Source: Leguminivora glycinivorella (lineage: Eukaryota; Arthropoda; Insecta; Lepidoptera; Tortricidae). From it: DNA of 64,000 nucleotides. Positions 34,017-45,878 of this stretch are shown here, one piece after another. Position 1 is the stretch's first letter. Every line of letters starts with the position of its first letter. Where the stretch lies: positions 8,556,001 to 8,620,000 of the forward strand of contig NC_062971.1 of assembly GCF_023078275.1 (NCBI RefSeq). Direction: 5' to 3'. The position numbers were made by a program, and so were the translations under genes. The notes beneath the pieces are model-generated. The model worked only from the letters and a program-made list of their open reading frames with translations, made no database searches and was not told the DNA's origin.

Positions 34017-34293
34017 ACCTAACCACAAAATTAAAATTTTGAAAAAAACCCCGACCGCGACATAGTAGACCGATTTTCATGAAACATGGCTAAGAACACT
34101 CCCGACTAACTTAGCTCTCAGAAAAAAGAAACTAAATCTAAATCGGTTCATCCGTTCGGGAGCTGCGATGCCACAGACAGACACACACACACACACACAG
34201 ACAGACAGACAAATAGACAGACAGAGAGACAGACAAACAGACAGGCAGACACGTCACACTTATAACCCCGTCGTTTTTGCGTCGGGGGTTAAA
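34017..34293 (+). repeat. Dispersed repeat with internal CA/CAGA microsatellite, copy 1
   Basis: It starts TAACCTAACCACAAAATTAA and contains GACCGATTTTCATGAAACAT, GGTTCATCCGTTCGGGAGCT and a CA/CAGA tract at about 34181-34250. It ends TTTTTGCGTCGGGGGTTAAA. Short inverted ends (AACCCCGAC/GTCGGGGGTT) are present. Copy 2 follows in the same orientation at 35100. Confidence 0.75.
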
Positions 34294-34299
34294 AATCCA

Positions 34300-35095
34300 T
34301 CTTATTCTCGAAAATACAAAAATTTTTTTTGAAAATGTTAGCATTTCACATAAACATTGATATTGTTTTATTAACGACCTCTTTATTTTTTACTACGTGC
34401 TTTAAATATGTATTAAACTGGATCGGGCAGATAGTAATGTGGTAATGTGATATGATATGTGCTGGAGTTCGAGCATTCAATATAATTTAACATTATTACA
34501 GTTATATAGATAATTGACGTTGGTAACCATATGTTTTGCGTTGTCTGCTTAATAATGCAAATTTAGTCAAATACGAATTACAAATCATTCATCAGCAGAT
34601 AGGCCACAGGGGTGCCCTTTATGTCAACATACAAAATATATTGAAAATGAAATTACAATCTATAATATTAATTCTAACTAAAGTATAATGCTACTATATA
34701 AGTACTTAGAATAATAATTAAAGATGTATAAGGTCTCTAAATGTCGAATTATAACATAATATGTATAAGAGGCGTTCGCAATCAAACATTATCTATAAAA
34801 AAACTGAAACTTATTTCGACATGAATAAGATGTAAGCTTCAGTGGCGGAAGACCGAGAAAATGTAACTATTGCAGAGCAAATTAAATTTGGCGCTGGCCC
34901 GCAGCGTTGTCGGCGCAGATTCGATCCGCTCTGCAAATATTCCACTTAATCAGGCACTTATTGGTTTATGCTCGGATAGTCAATGAAAACTACGTCGCCT
35001 GCAACAGAGGCTTTCCATATTTATAACATTCAGCACAGTTCAAACATACACTGACATTTGATTTTAGATTGTTTTTACGGTTCCGCATCAAAAAG
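34300..35095. other. Non-coding stretch between the two microsatellite-bearing repeats
   Basis: No gene or repeat recognised. Confidence 0.3.
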
Positions 35096-35099
35096 GTAA

Positions 35100-35358
35100 A
35101 TAACCTAACCACAAAATTAAAATTTTGAAAAAACCCCCGACCGCGACATAGTGGACCGATTTTCATGAAACATGGCTAAGAACACTCCCGACTAACTCAG
35201 CTTTCAGACAAAAAAAAACTAAATCTAAATCGGTTCATCCGTTCGGGAGCTACGATGCCACAGACAGACACACACACAGACAAACAGACAGACAGACAGA
35301 CGGACAGACAGACACGTCAAACTTATAACACCCCTTCGTTTTTGCGTCGGGGGTTAAA
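35100..35358 (+). repeat. Dispersed repeat with internal CAGA microsatellite, copy 2
   Basis: Nearly identical to 34017-34293 outside the microsatellite, which is shorter here (about 35263-35316). The right end runs straight into the next repeat copy. Confidence 0.75.
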
Positions 35359-36186
35359 AAGGAACCCTTATGGTGCGGATCTGTCCGTCTCTCACATTAC
35401 TAAATATCTCGAGTACCTACTACTGAAGCTATCAACTTGAAATTTAGAATAGTTGTGAACAGTGTAAACCTCTACAAATAGAAAATACTTTTTTTTTGAC
35501 ATTTAAAGAATTTATTATTAAAAAATGTTATAATAAGTATTATTTTTTAAATTTATTAATTTTAATTGTAGAAAATGCCCAAAATGAAAGGGGGAAAACT
35601 GTACATTTCAAGTTACTAGGTCAAGTGGGGTATCGTTAGAAAGAGCTTATATTGAACGTAAATAAACAATTTTTTATATTTTTTTTTGTTGTGGAAAAAA
35701 AATAATTTTGAAGGAAAATATAAAAAAAAAATACCGTCCCTCCCCCCTTATCTCCGAAGTATACCAACGAAAAATTATGAAAATTTTAGGAAATATTGGT
35801 CTTCTGCCAAATATTACAGATAAATATAAAATCGTGTTTAAGAAACAAACACTTTTTTTATTCACAAAAAACTTTTCAGATTTTTACATTCAATTTAACG
35901 TCCCTTAAATTCTTTATAATAAATTAAAAACTGTCAAAATCGGGTGACATTATAAAGAATTATCCCTGAAAAACGAACATACTGTACAGGTCCCGTAAAT
36001 AGTTAGCGAATTCACTGAGAGATGGCGCTATAAAAAATAATGCTCATTAGTATCTATACTTCTAGCTTCTAGTCTTCTAGTCAACTCATTAGAGTTATAA
36101 GAGATTATTTTAACTATGTAGTTTGAAAGAAAGTTTGTACGGAACCCTCGGTGGGTGAGTCCGACTCGCACTTGGCCGGTTTTTTT
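35358..36186 (+). repeat. Abundant lepidopteran repeat, copy D
   Basis: It contains TACTAAATATCTCGAGTACC, AGAAAGAGCTTATATTGAAC and GAGAGATGGCGCTATAAAAA, and ends at the GAGTCCGACTCGCACTTGG tail. It is the uninterrupted relative of copy C. In frame it encodes nothing. Confidence 0.7.
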
Positions 36187-37062
36187 TGGGGTTCCGTACC
36201 AAAAAGGTGGGTTCCTTTTGTACCTTTTTGGAATTATGGCGCCGCTCTGTCCGTCTGTCTGTCTACAGAAACTGGCCAAATTGAAAGGGGGCAAACTGTA
36301 AATTTCAAGTAACTAGGTCAAGTGGGGTATCGTTAGAAAGAGCTCAAACTTTTCATGTCAAAACGATTTTTTATAATTTTTTGGTCGTGGAAAAAAAAAA
36401 TGTTTTTTGAAGGAAAATGTGAAAAAAAATACCGTTCCCCCCCGTATCTCCGAAGTTTACCAACATAAATTTATGAAATTTTCACCAAACATGGCTACTA
36501 TAATGAATATTATAGGAAAAATAAAATAGTACACGTATCTTGAAAACTTTTTATTTTATATATAAAAAACCTTTCAGATTTACATTTTCAATTTCAACAC
36601 CCTTGCGGGCGGTTATTGTACCTGTATTTTTTAACAAAATAACAATAAAATTACTTGCTTTCAAATAGAGGCACAATGGTTAAAATCGGTTCACGCAATA
36701 AACAATTATCCCATAAAACTCATTATTAGTTTACTCAATTTGCCGATAGATGTCGCTGTACGTTGAACGCTCATTTCCTACATCGCGTTTTTCCTGATAT
36801 GATGAGGTCGGTTCAGGAGCGTCCTTGCGACATGTCGTAAGTCGTAAACTTTTGAAGTCGAATAATCTTGATTTTATTTTGACGTTGTCTAACAATAAAA
36901 TTGTGTATTATTTATATTACTTGTTATGTGGGTAATTGAGTCTTGAGGGATTCAGTCAAGTCTATAGAGTTCTATGAATAACAATTTTGATGATTCAACT
37001 ATTGAAAGTTTGTACGGAACCCTCGGTGAGCTAGTCAGACTCGCACTTGACCGGTTTTTTTT
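36187..37062 (+). repeat. Abundant lepidopteran repeat, copy E, directly adjoining copy D
   Basis: It begins GGGGTTCCGTACCAAAAAGG right after copy D ends and finishes with ACTCGCACTTGACCGGTTTT. The two copies are head to tail with no spacer but have diverged. Confidence 0.7.
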
Positions 37063-37261
37063 TGTATTGTGAGTGTTGCCAGCTCCCTTTTTCATTGGAG
37101 CCACTTATTAACACTTGAGCGTCGTGGTTGACAGAGAGTGGTATTCATGAATATAACCCAAGTTCAAAGTAAATATTTAGTGTTCGAATGACATATTACT
37201 TATGTACGTCATTAATAGTACATTACTACGGCCAACCCCATTTCCCGCCGAGGTAAGTATG

Positions 37262-37870
37262 TATAGTGCTTTTCTCAAACATGGTATGAAATGAATAAAG
37301 TCTACTGAAAATAGAATAGAATAGAATAGAAAAGAAAATCGTTTATTGCAGAAACCATCATACAGCATCACATACATTTAAAAAAAAGAGAGAAAAAGAG
37401 AGATCTTATGAACTAAATACTTAAAACTAAATAGTAACTTTGGATGGCTGTATCTCCTAAACGGTGCGTCGTAGCGCAAAAATAATCGAATTTTCGTTCC
37501 CCTTTGATGCCCCGTATACGCTTATAAAAAAACAAAAAGTTAAAAAAAAATTCAAAAAAAAAAGAAAAAAATTTTTTTTGTATGAAAACGCACCCAAAAT
37601 CAAATATTGTCTAGGGCCCGTACCAGTTGCAGTAGGCACGTCTATAAAGCCCCTTATAGTTTTTTTTTTTAATTGGCTAAATACCTGGATGTTATGTCAC
37701 AATTATCTGTGTTTGGAAATTAAAAAAGAGGACTTTGCCGGCCTTGGCCTGCAAGGTTTGTATGAAATTTCATTATCTATCAATCGTCCTAGCCGCACCT
37801 GCAACGTCATACTTCGCTGCCAATTATAAGGCACATAACATCAATATTTCATACCATGTTTGAGAAAAAA
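37262..37870. mobile_element. MITE-like element with inverted ends (TTCTCAAACATGGTATGAAA)
   Basis: TTCTCAAACATGGTATGAAAT near 37272 has its exact complement near 37847-37868. A retroposon tail fragment with (AGAAT)n lies inside at about 37310-37400. A related element with the same ends is at 55434-55641. The 121-codon plus-strand frame inside is A-rich and not a recognisable protein. Confidence 0.6.
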
Positions 37871-38149
37871 CATTAAATTACCTATTTTGCTATGCTCGCT
37901 ATCGATAGGTCAGCATAGTTGTAAATACGCTGTCAGTGAGGTTTTAAGGTAATGGCGCTTATTAACGTGGTACTTAAGGAAGATTTCAAAAGATACCAAA
38001 AAATTAAGGGTATCAAAGCTCATTAACGACCACAAATATTTTTTTTATGGAAGAGTATTTATTGAACTATTAGTTTTGAAGAGTTTTAGAATCATTTTAG
38101 TTTATTATATGTCATAAAATGATTATTGAAGCCAACATACCTAAATTTT

Positions 38150-38960
38150 CTATTACCGTGGTAATGAACAGGCTGCAGTTCTATTAACGCGAATTGAGAT
38201 TTCATTACCGAGGGTATGAATGACAGTGTTTTTCTGCCATCGGTAAATAGAAACCCATCTCAAAATTCGGAGCTTAATACCGACGGTTGAATATACAAAT
38301 TATGACAAATACATATACCAATACTATCCTCCTTTATGAATACCCACAGAAGACTCAGTTTCACCTAAGAAATCTGTACTTACGGTACACTAAATGTCAT
38401 ATTTTTGATACAAGACTAATATGTCACTCGGTAATAGATACTTCTATAGGAACCCATTACCGACCCAAACAAATATTGCATGGATCGGTAATAGATTCTT
38501 ATATATTCTATTACCGAGGGTTATCTGATCGTACCATCGGTAATAGGCATAAATTGGAGTATTATAAAATCTAATTCCGACCCATAAAAACAAAGTCATA
38601 CAGATATATTTTCATTACAAATCAAAATAAAATATTGCAACCTTATATTAAAACCAAGTTTACATAACTGGTAAGTAAGCATCAGACTTTATGTCAATGT
38701 TTAAAAAAATTGACAAATTAACGGTTTTCATAGAAACTACGAAATCAGTCATGAAGTTTTTGCTAAAAATTAAGGTTTTGTTGAATAATTTTCATACCGC
38801 GTAAATAGTTCTTTGATAGCGTGAATAGATCAAGATTGAAACAACTGTAAGACATTATATAACTGATCACACATACTTAAAATAAAGCAAAAAGAACTAA
38901 TATCACTACTTTAACTATTACTGTGGTATACCACAGTAATAGAATCTACTCACGAAATGG
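38150..38960. repeat. Scattered array of TCGGTAATAG / CTATTACCGA motifs
   Basis: Forward or variant copies lie near 38234, 38430, 38483 and 38535. Reverse copies (ATTACCGA type) lie near 38152, 38207, 38277, 38456, 38510 and 38571. ACTGTGGTATACCACAGTAA at 38925-38944 is a related palindrome. Spacing is irregular and the intervening DNA is unrelated. Function is unknown. Confidence 0.5.
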
Positions 38961-39055
38961 CGCCTTTCACCGCTGTCTTTTAATTTCCACTTTAAACACA
39001 TTTCCAGGCTAAACAATACGTAAAAAGTACTCAGAAGTCATGTAGAAAACTATCA

Positions 39056-39548
39056 TCACTACATAGTATAAAACAAAGTCACTTTTTCTGTCCCTATGTC
39101 CCTATGTCCCTTTGTATGCTTAAATCTTTGAAACTACGCAACGGATTTTGATGCGGTTTTTTTTAATAGATAGAGTGATTCAAGAGGAAGGTTTATATGT
39201 ATAATAACATCCATTAAATAGTGGAGAAGTACTGTTATTTTTGAGGTTTCTAATGTGATGTCGTAAATAATTACATGCGGGTAGATTATATTTATTTGTC
39301 TACCCCGAACATTTATATAAATTAATATCGGGTAGTTTTGTGTTGTTTACATCTCCGGTGACATTTTGCTGGGACGTCAGTCTTCCGCGACCACGGCCAG
39401 TGCAACCTGGCCGAAACGTTGGGAAAAAAGGTAAAAATAATGTTAATTAATCGCATTCGACCTGTATGTGACTTTAAATATGTGTACAAAGCGCGAGAAC
39501 TTAGTGTTATCTTGATAAGGGATAGGGATAGCGATAGGGATAGCGATA
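39056..39548 (+). repeat. Helitron-like 5' segment, tandem duplicate copy 1
   Basis: It starts TCACTACATAGTATAAAACA and runs into the GGGATAGCGATAGGGATAGC hexamer tract. It is almost identical to the first 490 bp of the next copy, one 9-bp CCCTATGTC repeat apart, so the duplication is recent. Confidence 0.75.
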
Positions 39549-40535
39549 TCACTACATAGTATAAAACAAAGTCGCTTTCTCTGTCCCTATGTCCCTTTGT
39601 ATGCTTAAATCTTTGAAACTACGCAACGGATTTTGATGCGGTTTTTTTTTAATAGATAGAGTTATTCAAGAGGAAGGTTTATATGTATAATAACATCCAT
39701 TAAATAGTGGAGAAGTACTGTTATTTTTGAGGTTTCTAATGTGATGTCGTAAATAATTACATGCGGGTAGATTATATTTATTTGTCTACCCCGAACATTT
39801 ATATAAATTAATATCGGGTAGTTTTGTGTTGTTTACATCTCCGGTGACATTTTGCTGGGACGTCAGTCTTCCGCGACCACGGCCAGTGCAACCTGGCCGA
39901 AACGTTGGGAAAAAAGGTAAAAATAATGTTAATTAATCGCTTTCGACCTGTATGTGACTTTAAATATGTGTACAAAGCGCGAGAACTTAGTGTTATCTTG
40001 ATAAGGGATAGGGATAGCGATAGGGATAGCGATAGGGATAGCGATAGCCATAGCGTTAGCGATAGCGATAGCGATAGGGATAGAGATAGGGATACGGATA
40101 CGGATACGGATACGGAAACGGATACGGATACGGATAATATGGGTATCGTTAGAGGGATACGGATAACCGGTCGGCGGTCTCTTACAATCAAAGTGCTCTA
40201 AGACGATCGTTGTTTGCTTGCTTGAAGATTACGTTTGCGATAAGTATAAGCAAAATGTAAAAAATTGTAAGGGATAATAGAAAAAAGTACTTTTTACCCA
40301 CCGATCATATAGTGTCGAAATACGGGCTATGTGGGATGTTTATAAAGGTTTCCCCAGCGTATATAGAATTACCTACGCTGTGGTCGATGTGTAATATTTC
40401 TACAATCATTTCAAGCAAAAGTATTATGTGCAATCGAAATAATCGCAGATAAATATACCAGAGAAACCTAAGGATCCAAATGAAAATCTTAATGAATACT
40501 TTTATTACGCGGGCGAAGCCGCGGGTAAAAGCTAG
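39549..40535 (+). mobile_element. Helitron-like non-autonomous element
   Basis: The 5' end is TC (TCACTACATAGTATAAAACA). The 3' end has a GC hairpin (CGCGGGCGAAGCCGCG) shortly before CTAG, followed by T. These are Helitron rolling-circle transposon hallmarks, although the 5' A of the A/T target cannot be tested because of the tandem copy. It carries no Rep/helicase gene. Confidence 0.65.
40005..40140. repeat. Hexanucleotide array (GGATAG / GGATAC / GATAGC)
   Basis: About 22 hexamer units, first GGATAGCGATAG-like and then GGATAC-like. It creates long low-complexity frames on both strands (Ser-Val/Ser-Leu or Asp-Arg/Asp-Thr repeats) that are not genes. Confidence 0.9.
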
Positions 40536-40539
40536 TAAA

Positions 40540-41320
40540 CAATAATTTGAAATGCATAACTTTCACCTGTTTGCCATAATTATTACGTAAACTACTAAAT
40601 GAGATTGGAGTTCACTTAGGTTTAGCGTCACACGTCAGTATGACACAACCTCTTCTCGCGGCCCCGTGGCAAAAACTGTCAAATAGCGAGCGTCTTCTTT
40701 CATTCACACTCTCTATCGCCTATATGTGCGTTAGTCAACTAAACAGGCTTCCTTTGTGTGAGTAACTTTTTTTAAGAAATTGGTCGGTTTGCCTTTAAAA
40801 TGCGTATTTGCAAATGCGGCGGTAATGGACGTCGATTTCGATACCCGCGTTGATAGCCGCCGTTACCTTATCATGTATTCTTGTAGATTTTCACTATTTT
40901 ATTAACGTCTCATAAATTTCTTGTATATACACCAAATCTGAGTCTTTCACTGTAAAGATTCTTTCATTAAAGTAATTTTGGCCAAGTTTACCAATAAAAT
41001 AACAGTTTTATCTTATATGTACCTTTAAACGAGCAATAATTCTTGTATATTTATTTATATATTATATATACCGACGTTCTCGGAAACCGCTTTAACGATT
41101 TCGCTGAAATTTGTTATGTGGGGGTTTTAGGGGGTGAAAAATTGATCTAGCTTAGCCTTAGATCCCGGAAAACGCGAATTTTTGAGTTTTAATGCGCTTT
41201 TCTTTCGCGTTAGTATACGAAAAATTGTTATGGTCGTTAATTTTACCGACCGTGCATCGGCTGGGCGTAGCTTAAGCTCAGTCGTAAGAGGTCGGTCTAA
41301 TGTTCGCAGGCACATCGCAG
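40540..41320. other. Non-coding; worn repeat at 41070-41340
   Basis: CGACGTTCTCGGAAACCGCT to GGTCGGTCTAATGTTCGCAG looks like a dispersed lepidopteran repeat and forms the target of the SINE at 41341. No gene. Confidence 0.4.
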
Positions 41321-41340
41321 GTGTCAGGGTTTCGAATAAC

Positions 41341-41693
41341 ATCATCATCCTCCTTGCGTTCTCCCGGCATTTGCCACGGCTCATGGGAGCCTGGGGTCCG
41401 CTTTGACAACTAATCCCAAGATTTGGCATAGGCACTAGTTTTTACGAAAGCGACTGCCATCTGACCTTCCAACCCGAAGGGTAAACTAGACCTTATTGGA
41501 ATTAGTCCGGTTTCCTCACGATGTTTTCCTTCACCGAAAAGCGACTGGCAAATATCAAATGACATTTCGCACATAAATTCCGAAAAACTCATTGGTGCGA
41601 GCCGGGGTTCGAACCCGCGACCTCCGGAATGAAAGTCGCACGTACTTACCGCTAGGCTACCAGCGCTTCTTACCGCTAGGCTACCAGCGCTTC
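41341..41693 (-). mobile_element. tRNA-derived SINE with an 18-bp target duplication
   Basis: On the minus strand it starts GAAGCGCTGGTAGCCTAGCG, with box A TAGCCTAGCGG and box B GGTTCGAACCC. The body includes TTCGGTGAAGGAAAACATCG and ends with GGAGGATGATGAT. GTCAGGGTTTCGAATAAC flanks it at 41323-41340 and 41694-41711, exactly. The first 24 bases of the head are tandemly duplicated. The family is widespread in Lepidoptera. Confidence 0.9.
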
Positions 41694-41785
41694 GTCAGGG
41701 TTTCGAATAACGGCCAGAAATATATTTTTTTTGCATATAAGAGTTTTTTTTTTATCTACTTATAAAGACGTGATATAATAAAATA

Positions 41786-42035
41786 GAACCACAGAATATA
41801 TAATAGTACAAGTACAGAAGGCTCACTCCTTTGATGTTCACAAAATGCCGCCATTCTAAATTCTTACCTACGAGTATATTAACAAACGGACCGCACGCGA
41901 GCAGCCAACATTGAATTTTATTGCGCCGCGCGAAGGTCGTCGCCAATGAATGGGCCGCGAACTCGCGGCCGCTGACATGTACTTGTAGCGCGGCGATAGA
42001 ACCGCGGAGTGAGCCGCCCCTGATAGAACCGAGCG
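41786..42035 (+). repeat. Dispersed repeat, internally deleted copy
   Basis: Bases 41786-41890 match 47290-47390 and, inverted, 9060-9165. Bases 41940-42030 match 8620-8710 inverted. The middle part present at 8.8-9.05 and 47.4-47.6 kb is missing. Confidence 0.6.
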
Positions 42036-42235
42036 AAGCTCGGTGCGTAGATATTTTTAACCGTCGCCTCATATATCTCAAGAAGGACTGTTATCAAGTC
42101 GTCTGTATGTTTTTATTTTTATTTTTTTTAATGTTTGTTCCTCGATATCTCCGTCGTTACTGGACCGATTTTGAAAATTTTTTTTTAATTGAATGTATAT
42201 GCATACAGATTGGTCCTATTTTTCTCAGAACCCAG

Positions 42236-42965
42236 TTCTGATGATGGGATCCTGGAGAAATCGAGGGAACTCCTCGAATCTGAAAGGCATACATATGGTT
42301 ATTTTTGTGTTTTTAAAGGAACAGGATGCATTTAGGTACGGAACAGTGATATTTGGTGCAGTGGAACTGCTGATGACGGCCAGAACGGAACTCTTCAAAT
42401 CTGAACGGCACGCTTATAGTGACTTTGCTATTTTTATAAGAACAGCGTGCACTTTCGTCCAGAACAGTGACATTTGGTGCAGTGGAATTGATGATGATGG
42501 TCAGAACCGAACTCCTCAAATCTGAACGGCACGCTTATAGTGACTTCGGTATTTTTATAAGAACAGCATGCACTTACGTCCAGAACAGTGACATTTGGTG
42601 CAGTGGAACTGCTGATGATGGCCAGAACCAAACTCCTCAAATCTGAACGGCACGCTTATAGTGACTTTGCCATTTTTATAAGAACAGCATGCGCTTACGT
42701 CTAGAACAGTGAGATTTGGTACAGTGGAACTGCTGATGATGGTCAGAACCGAACTCCTCAAATCTAAACGGCACGCTTATAGTGACTTCGGTATTTTTAT
42801 AAGAACAGCATGCACTTACGTCCAGAACAGTGACATTTGGTGCAGTGGAACTGCTGATGATAGTCAGAAGTGTCAGAACCGAACTCCTCAAATCTGAATG
42901 GCACACTCATAGTGACTTTGGTATTTTTGTAAGAAAAGCATGCATTTAAGTTCAGAACAGTGACA
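42236..42965. repeat. 121-bp tandem repeat, four full and two partial units
   Basis: The marker CAGAACC/GGAACTC recurs at 42381, 42502, 42623 and 42744, exactly 121 bp apart. The next is at 42874 after a 9-bp insertion. A diverged unit precedes (42240-42380) and a partial one follows. A single-copy relative of the unit lies at 60450-60860. The similar short minus-strand frames in each unit arise from the repetition. Confidence 0.9.
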
Positions 42966-43730
42966 TTTATTTAGTTATGTTTGTTAAGCATATTGAGTTT
43001 TCAAGTCAAAGTTTGTCAAGCTTCGATTTCTTATAATATAATCGGATTCATGAGGAATTGAGGAAACTCCTCAAACCTTAACGTTATACGTATATTCATT
43101 TGTGTTGTCATCTAATAATTAAAGCATTAAAAGCAGTTTTAAAAAATACTTACACATTTCTACATAATCCAACATTCGCAAGTAGCTTTCACCAGAACCC
43201 GAAAGGCGACGGTTTTTTTTTCTTAAAAATTATAATAATTATGCTACCAATGTTGTGTGGTTAATGTCGTTGGCTATGCATTAAGTTGATTTTGATTGTA
43301 CTTCTACATGTAATTATATATTGTATAGTTGTTTGTTATCCCTAAAATAAATAAATAAATAAAGTAAATGCCAGTAAGTAGTGCCGGTGCGCGGTGCCAA
43401 AGTTCTCAGCGTTTCTCGTTTAATGCGTCACACCTTAAAATGATGAAAAACATCTCCGAGCATGACAAGTCGATGCAACCGTAAGACAAGTTTTCTCCGG
43501 TTTAAGATTAATTTATTATCGGTGTACTTACCGTGAGCGACCTCAGCGAGAGGACGGATATTGCAAGTTCCTGTTCCGGCGGCCGGAGACGGGCGGCGAA
43601 CAAACGCAGCGCTAATGATACTAATAATGATACTGTCGCTCAAAACTGTTTCTAATGCTATTTTTATGTTTTTTAAACGTAAATAATCTGTATATTCTCC
43701 TTGCCATATTAAATTATCTGAGAATATACA
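42966..43730. other. Non-coding; possible retroposon tail at 43345
   Basis: AAATAAATAAATAAATAAAG at 43348-43367 could be a retroposon tail. A CpG-rich patch lies at 43540-43610. No gene recognised. Confidence 0.3.
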
Positions 43731-43736
43731 TCATCA

Positions 43737-43795
43737 TGAGAGTAGTCTCATTACAATAAAATCTTTGTAATGAGACTACTCTCATTACAAAGATA
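43737..43795. repeat. Perfect hairpin (GAGAGTAGTCTCATTACAA)
   Basis: GAGAGTAGTCTCATTACAA pairs with TTGTAATGAGACTACTCTC across a 9-base loop. No T-run or gene is adjacent, so it is not read as a terminator. Confidence 0.7.
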
Positions 43796-43799
43796 CATC

Positions 43800-45385
43800 C
43801 CATACATCTGCGGAAAAATGTAAATTTTTCGATGCCATGTCAAGAATTACAGTGTCCAAAACTACACCTGTAGGCCACGTGCACTGCACTGCACTGTGCA
43901 CTGTGTATGTGTAGGCCACGAAAAGTTACTAGTTATTTTTACTTATATCAAGTCAAAAACTATGTTGAAACAATGAATATCCTGTAATTACGATTGAATC
44001 TCCGCAGTTTATCTATTAAGTACTTATCTAGAACGACCGGACTGCAATTCCTAAAATTCAGTTTGCACTTTGGAAACAAGAAACTTGGAAGAAGAATAAT
44101 ATCGAAACGATATTGGATTGAATTAAAACCGTACCAATTTAAGTAAAAAGAAAACAAGAAAGTGCGGTTTATGTAATGTAATACTTGCTTTTTATTGTAT
44201 TTATGTATTAATATATTATTTGTTATACGTTACAATACTTACAATTATTTATAACTGGGTCATGAAAAAGAACCCTCAGAACGACAGCGTTTAAAACGTT
44301 GTGGGTATCCCTTAATTGCAGATAGAGGTCGTAAACAGACGAACGGATGGGCAGTGCCAGCTTATGGTTTAGTAATTGGGTTCCGGTTGTCACCCTTCGG
44401 GCACGTGGGACCCTGAATACTAACAAACGCCCTTTGGAATTGTTCTCTTGTTATCACAGCCACATTGAAAGAAATATGGGTGACTGCGACCTGATAACCG
44501 TATTGGTTATTGGTTCGTATTGATTCGTTTCTGAATACAGCTCTAGTACAATTCTCGGAGTGCATAATTCGCAGACAAGGCTCTCCAATTAGTCACTTCA
44601 AACTTCGCCACCCTATCGGTAGGACTTCGTCACAGACTTCCTTCTGCTGAATTACTCCGTGTTTGTGCTGCAGCAGTGGCAACTTGATGTAACTTTTGTT
44701 CTCTATATATGATGTTATATCAATTGCCTGGCAAAATCGAGTTATTGTCGGTTTCGCGCTGCTAAAATGTGGTACATTTTCAGTATTGGAATATAAACTT
44801 TACTGATACTATTATTCTTATGAACCTACAAATGTACCTTTTCTAGTGAATGCAGTATAAACTAGTTTGTGGTAACTAAACTTGCTTTTAATACCGTATG
44901 GGTGCAGTGCAGCGGAAAGTAGGACGAAATGCCATTTGGTGTACTCTAGTGAAATGTAAACCGAAAACAAACAAGGTCTAAATCCGTTTACTTTCCAATA
45001 TGTGCGCCGCTGCGCCGCGCCGGCTGACGATTGGGTACGCTGCCTAACGATTAGTTAAACTCCACGCTCGTGATGCGAATATTATAGACTACAGAGAGAG
45101 TAGTTTATAATCAATAAGCACGTATTTAATAAATATGATTGTGTGTCAATCCCGAAACATCTATCAAGATGATTAGTAAACCACCCTGAAATATTTTTCC
45201 TAACTAAAGGTTAAAGTTGTTAATTAAAACTACAATATACCGCGTGCCGGGCTACATTATATTTGTAGTGTCCATTTTTTTATGAAAATTGCAATGAAAC
45301 CATCCTTAGCCGGTGCAATGAGTGAACAAAATATATCTATTTCAAGGAATTTCATACAGCGTTACGTTACGCACCTAGAACTGTA
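43800..45385. other. Non-coding stretch
   Basis: Overlapping minus-strand frames at 44223-44565 followed by AATAAA-containing sequence (about 44190) might be the 3' end of an unidentified retroposon. I recognise no protein motif in them. Confidence 0.25.
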
Positions 45386-45389
45386 AAAC

Positions 45390-45610
45390 AACTTTCTTTT
45401 TCACCACGCTATGCAACTGGTAAAGCTCTCTTGATTCTTCGGAAATGGATGAGAAAGTTGCATTTTACCCACAAGAGAGACAGTAACTTTTTACAAATTT
45501 TAATGTTAAGCTGGGTGGTAAAATTTACCTTTCTTAGGTATTTTCTTTCGCTTGCTCGGGTATCAATATTGGCATGTGCGGTTATACAACTTTGTCGTCT
45601 TATAAGATAA
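45390..45610 (+). repeat. Dispersed MITE-like repeat, relative of 57230-57620
   Basis: It shares TTGCATTTTACCCACAAGAG-type sequence and CGCTTGCTCGGGTATCAATA with the copy at 57.2-57.6 kb. Confidence 0.5.
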
Positions 45611-45878
45611 ATAAATATTGGTTTGAAACGTCAAATTAATACACATCGTTTAGGCAAAAAAAATCTAATGTAAATAAATATTATTAAATAAATATTACAC
45701 GAATAGAATTTTGTTTGCTAACCTGCCTGATGGTAAGCGCCGTAGCCTATTGAGTGTGTTACCAGCAAATCTAATACGAAACGCGAGAACGTATCGAGTT
45801 GATATTGAAATCATATTGGCAAGTTTACAGTTCCTTGAAGTGTTAATAAAAACACCTTAAAGCAAATTATGCGCGAAC

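Noticed and set aside
37464..37829. 121-codon plus-strand frame
   Set aside because: It falls inside an element with inverted ends, is largely poly-Lys from an A-rich run and shows no domain.
39808..40201. Ser/Val/Leu-rich and Asp/Arg/Thr-rich frames of 98-127 codons
   Set aside because: They are translations of the hexanucleotide array and its flanks in a non-coding Helitron-like element.
42313..42906. Series of similar 68-76-codon minus-strand frames
   Set aside because: Each is produced by one 121-bp unit. Since 121 is not divisible by 3, the frame shifts from unit to unit.
43737..43795. Possible transcription terminator hairpin
   Set aside because: There is no gene upstream and no T-run, and such terminators are not used by polymerase II genes. 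It is kept only as a hairpin repeat.
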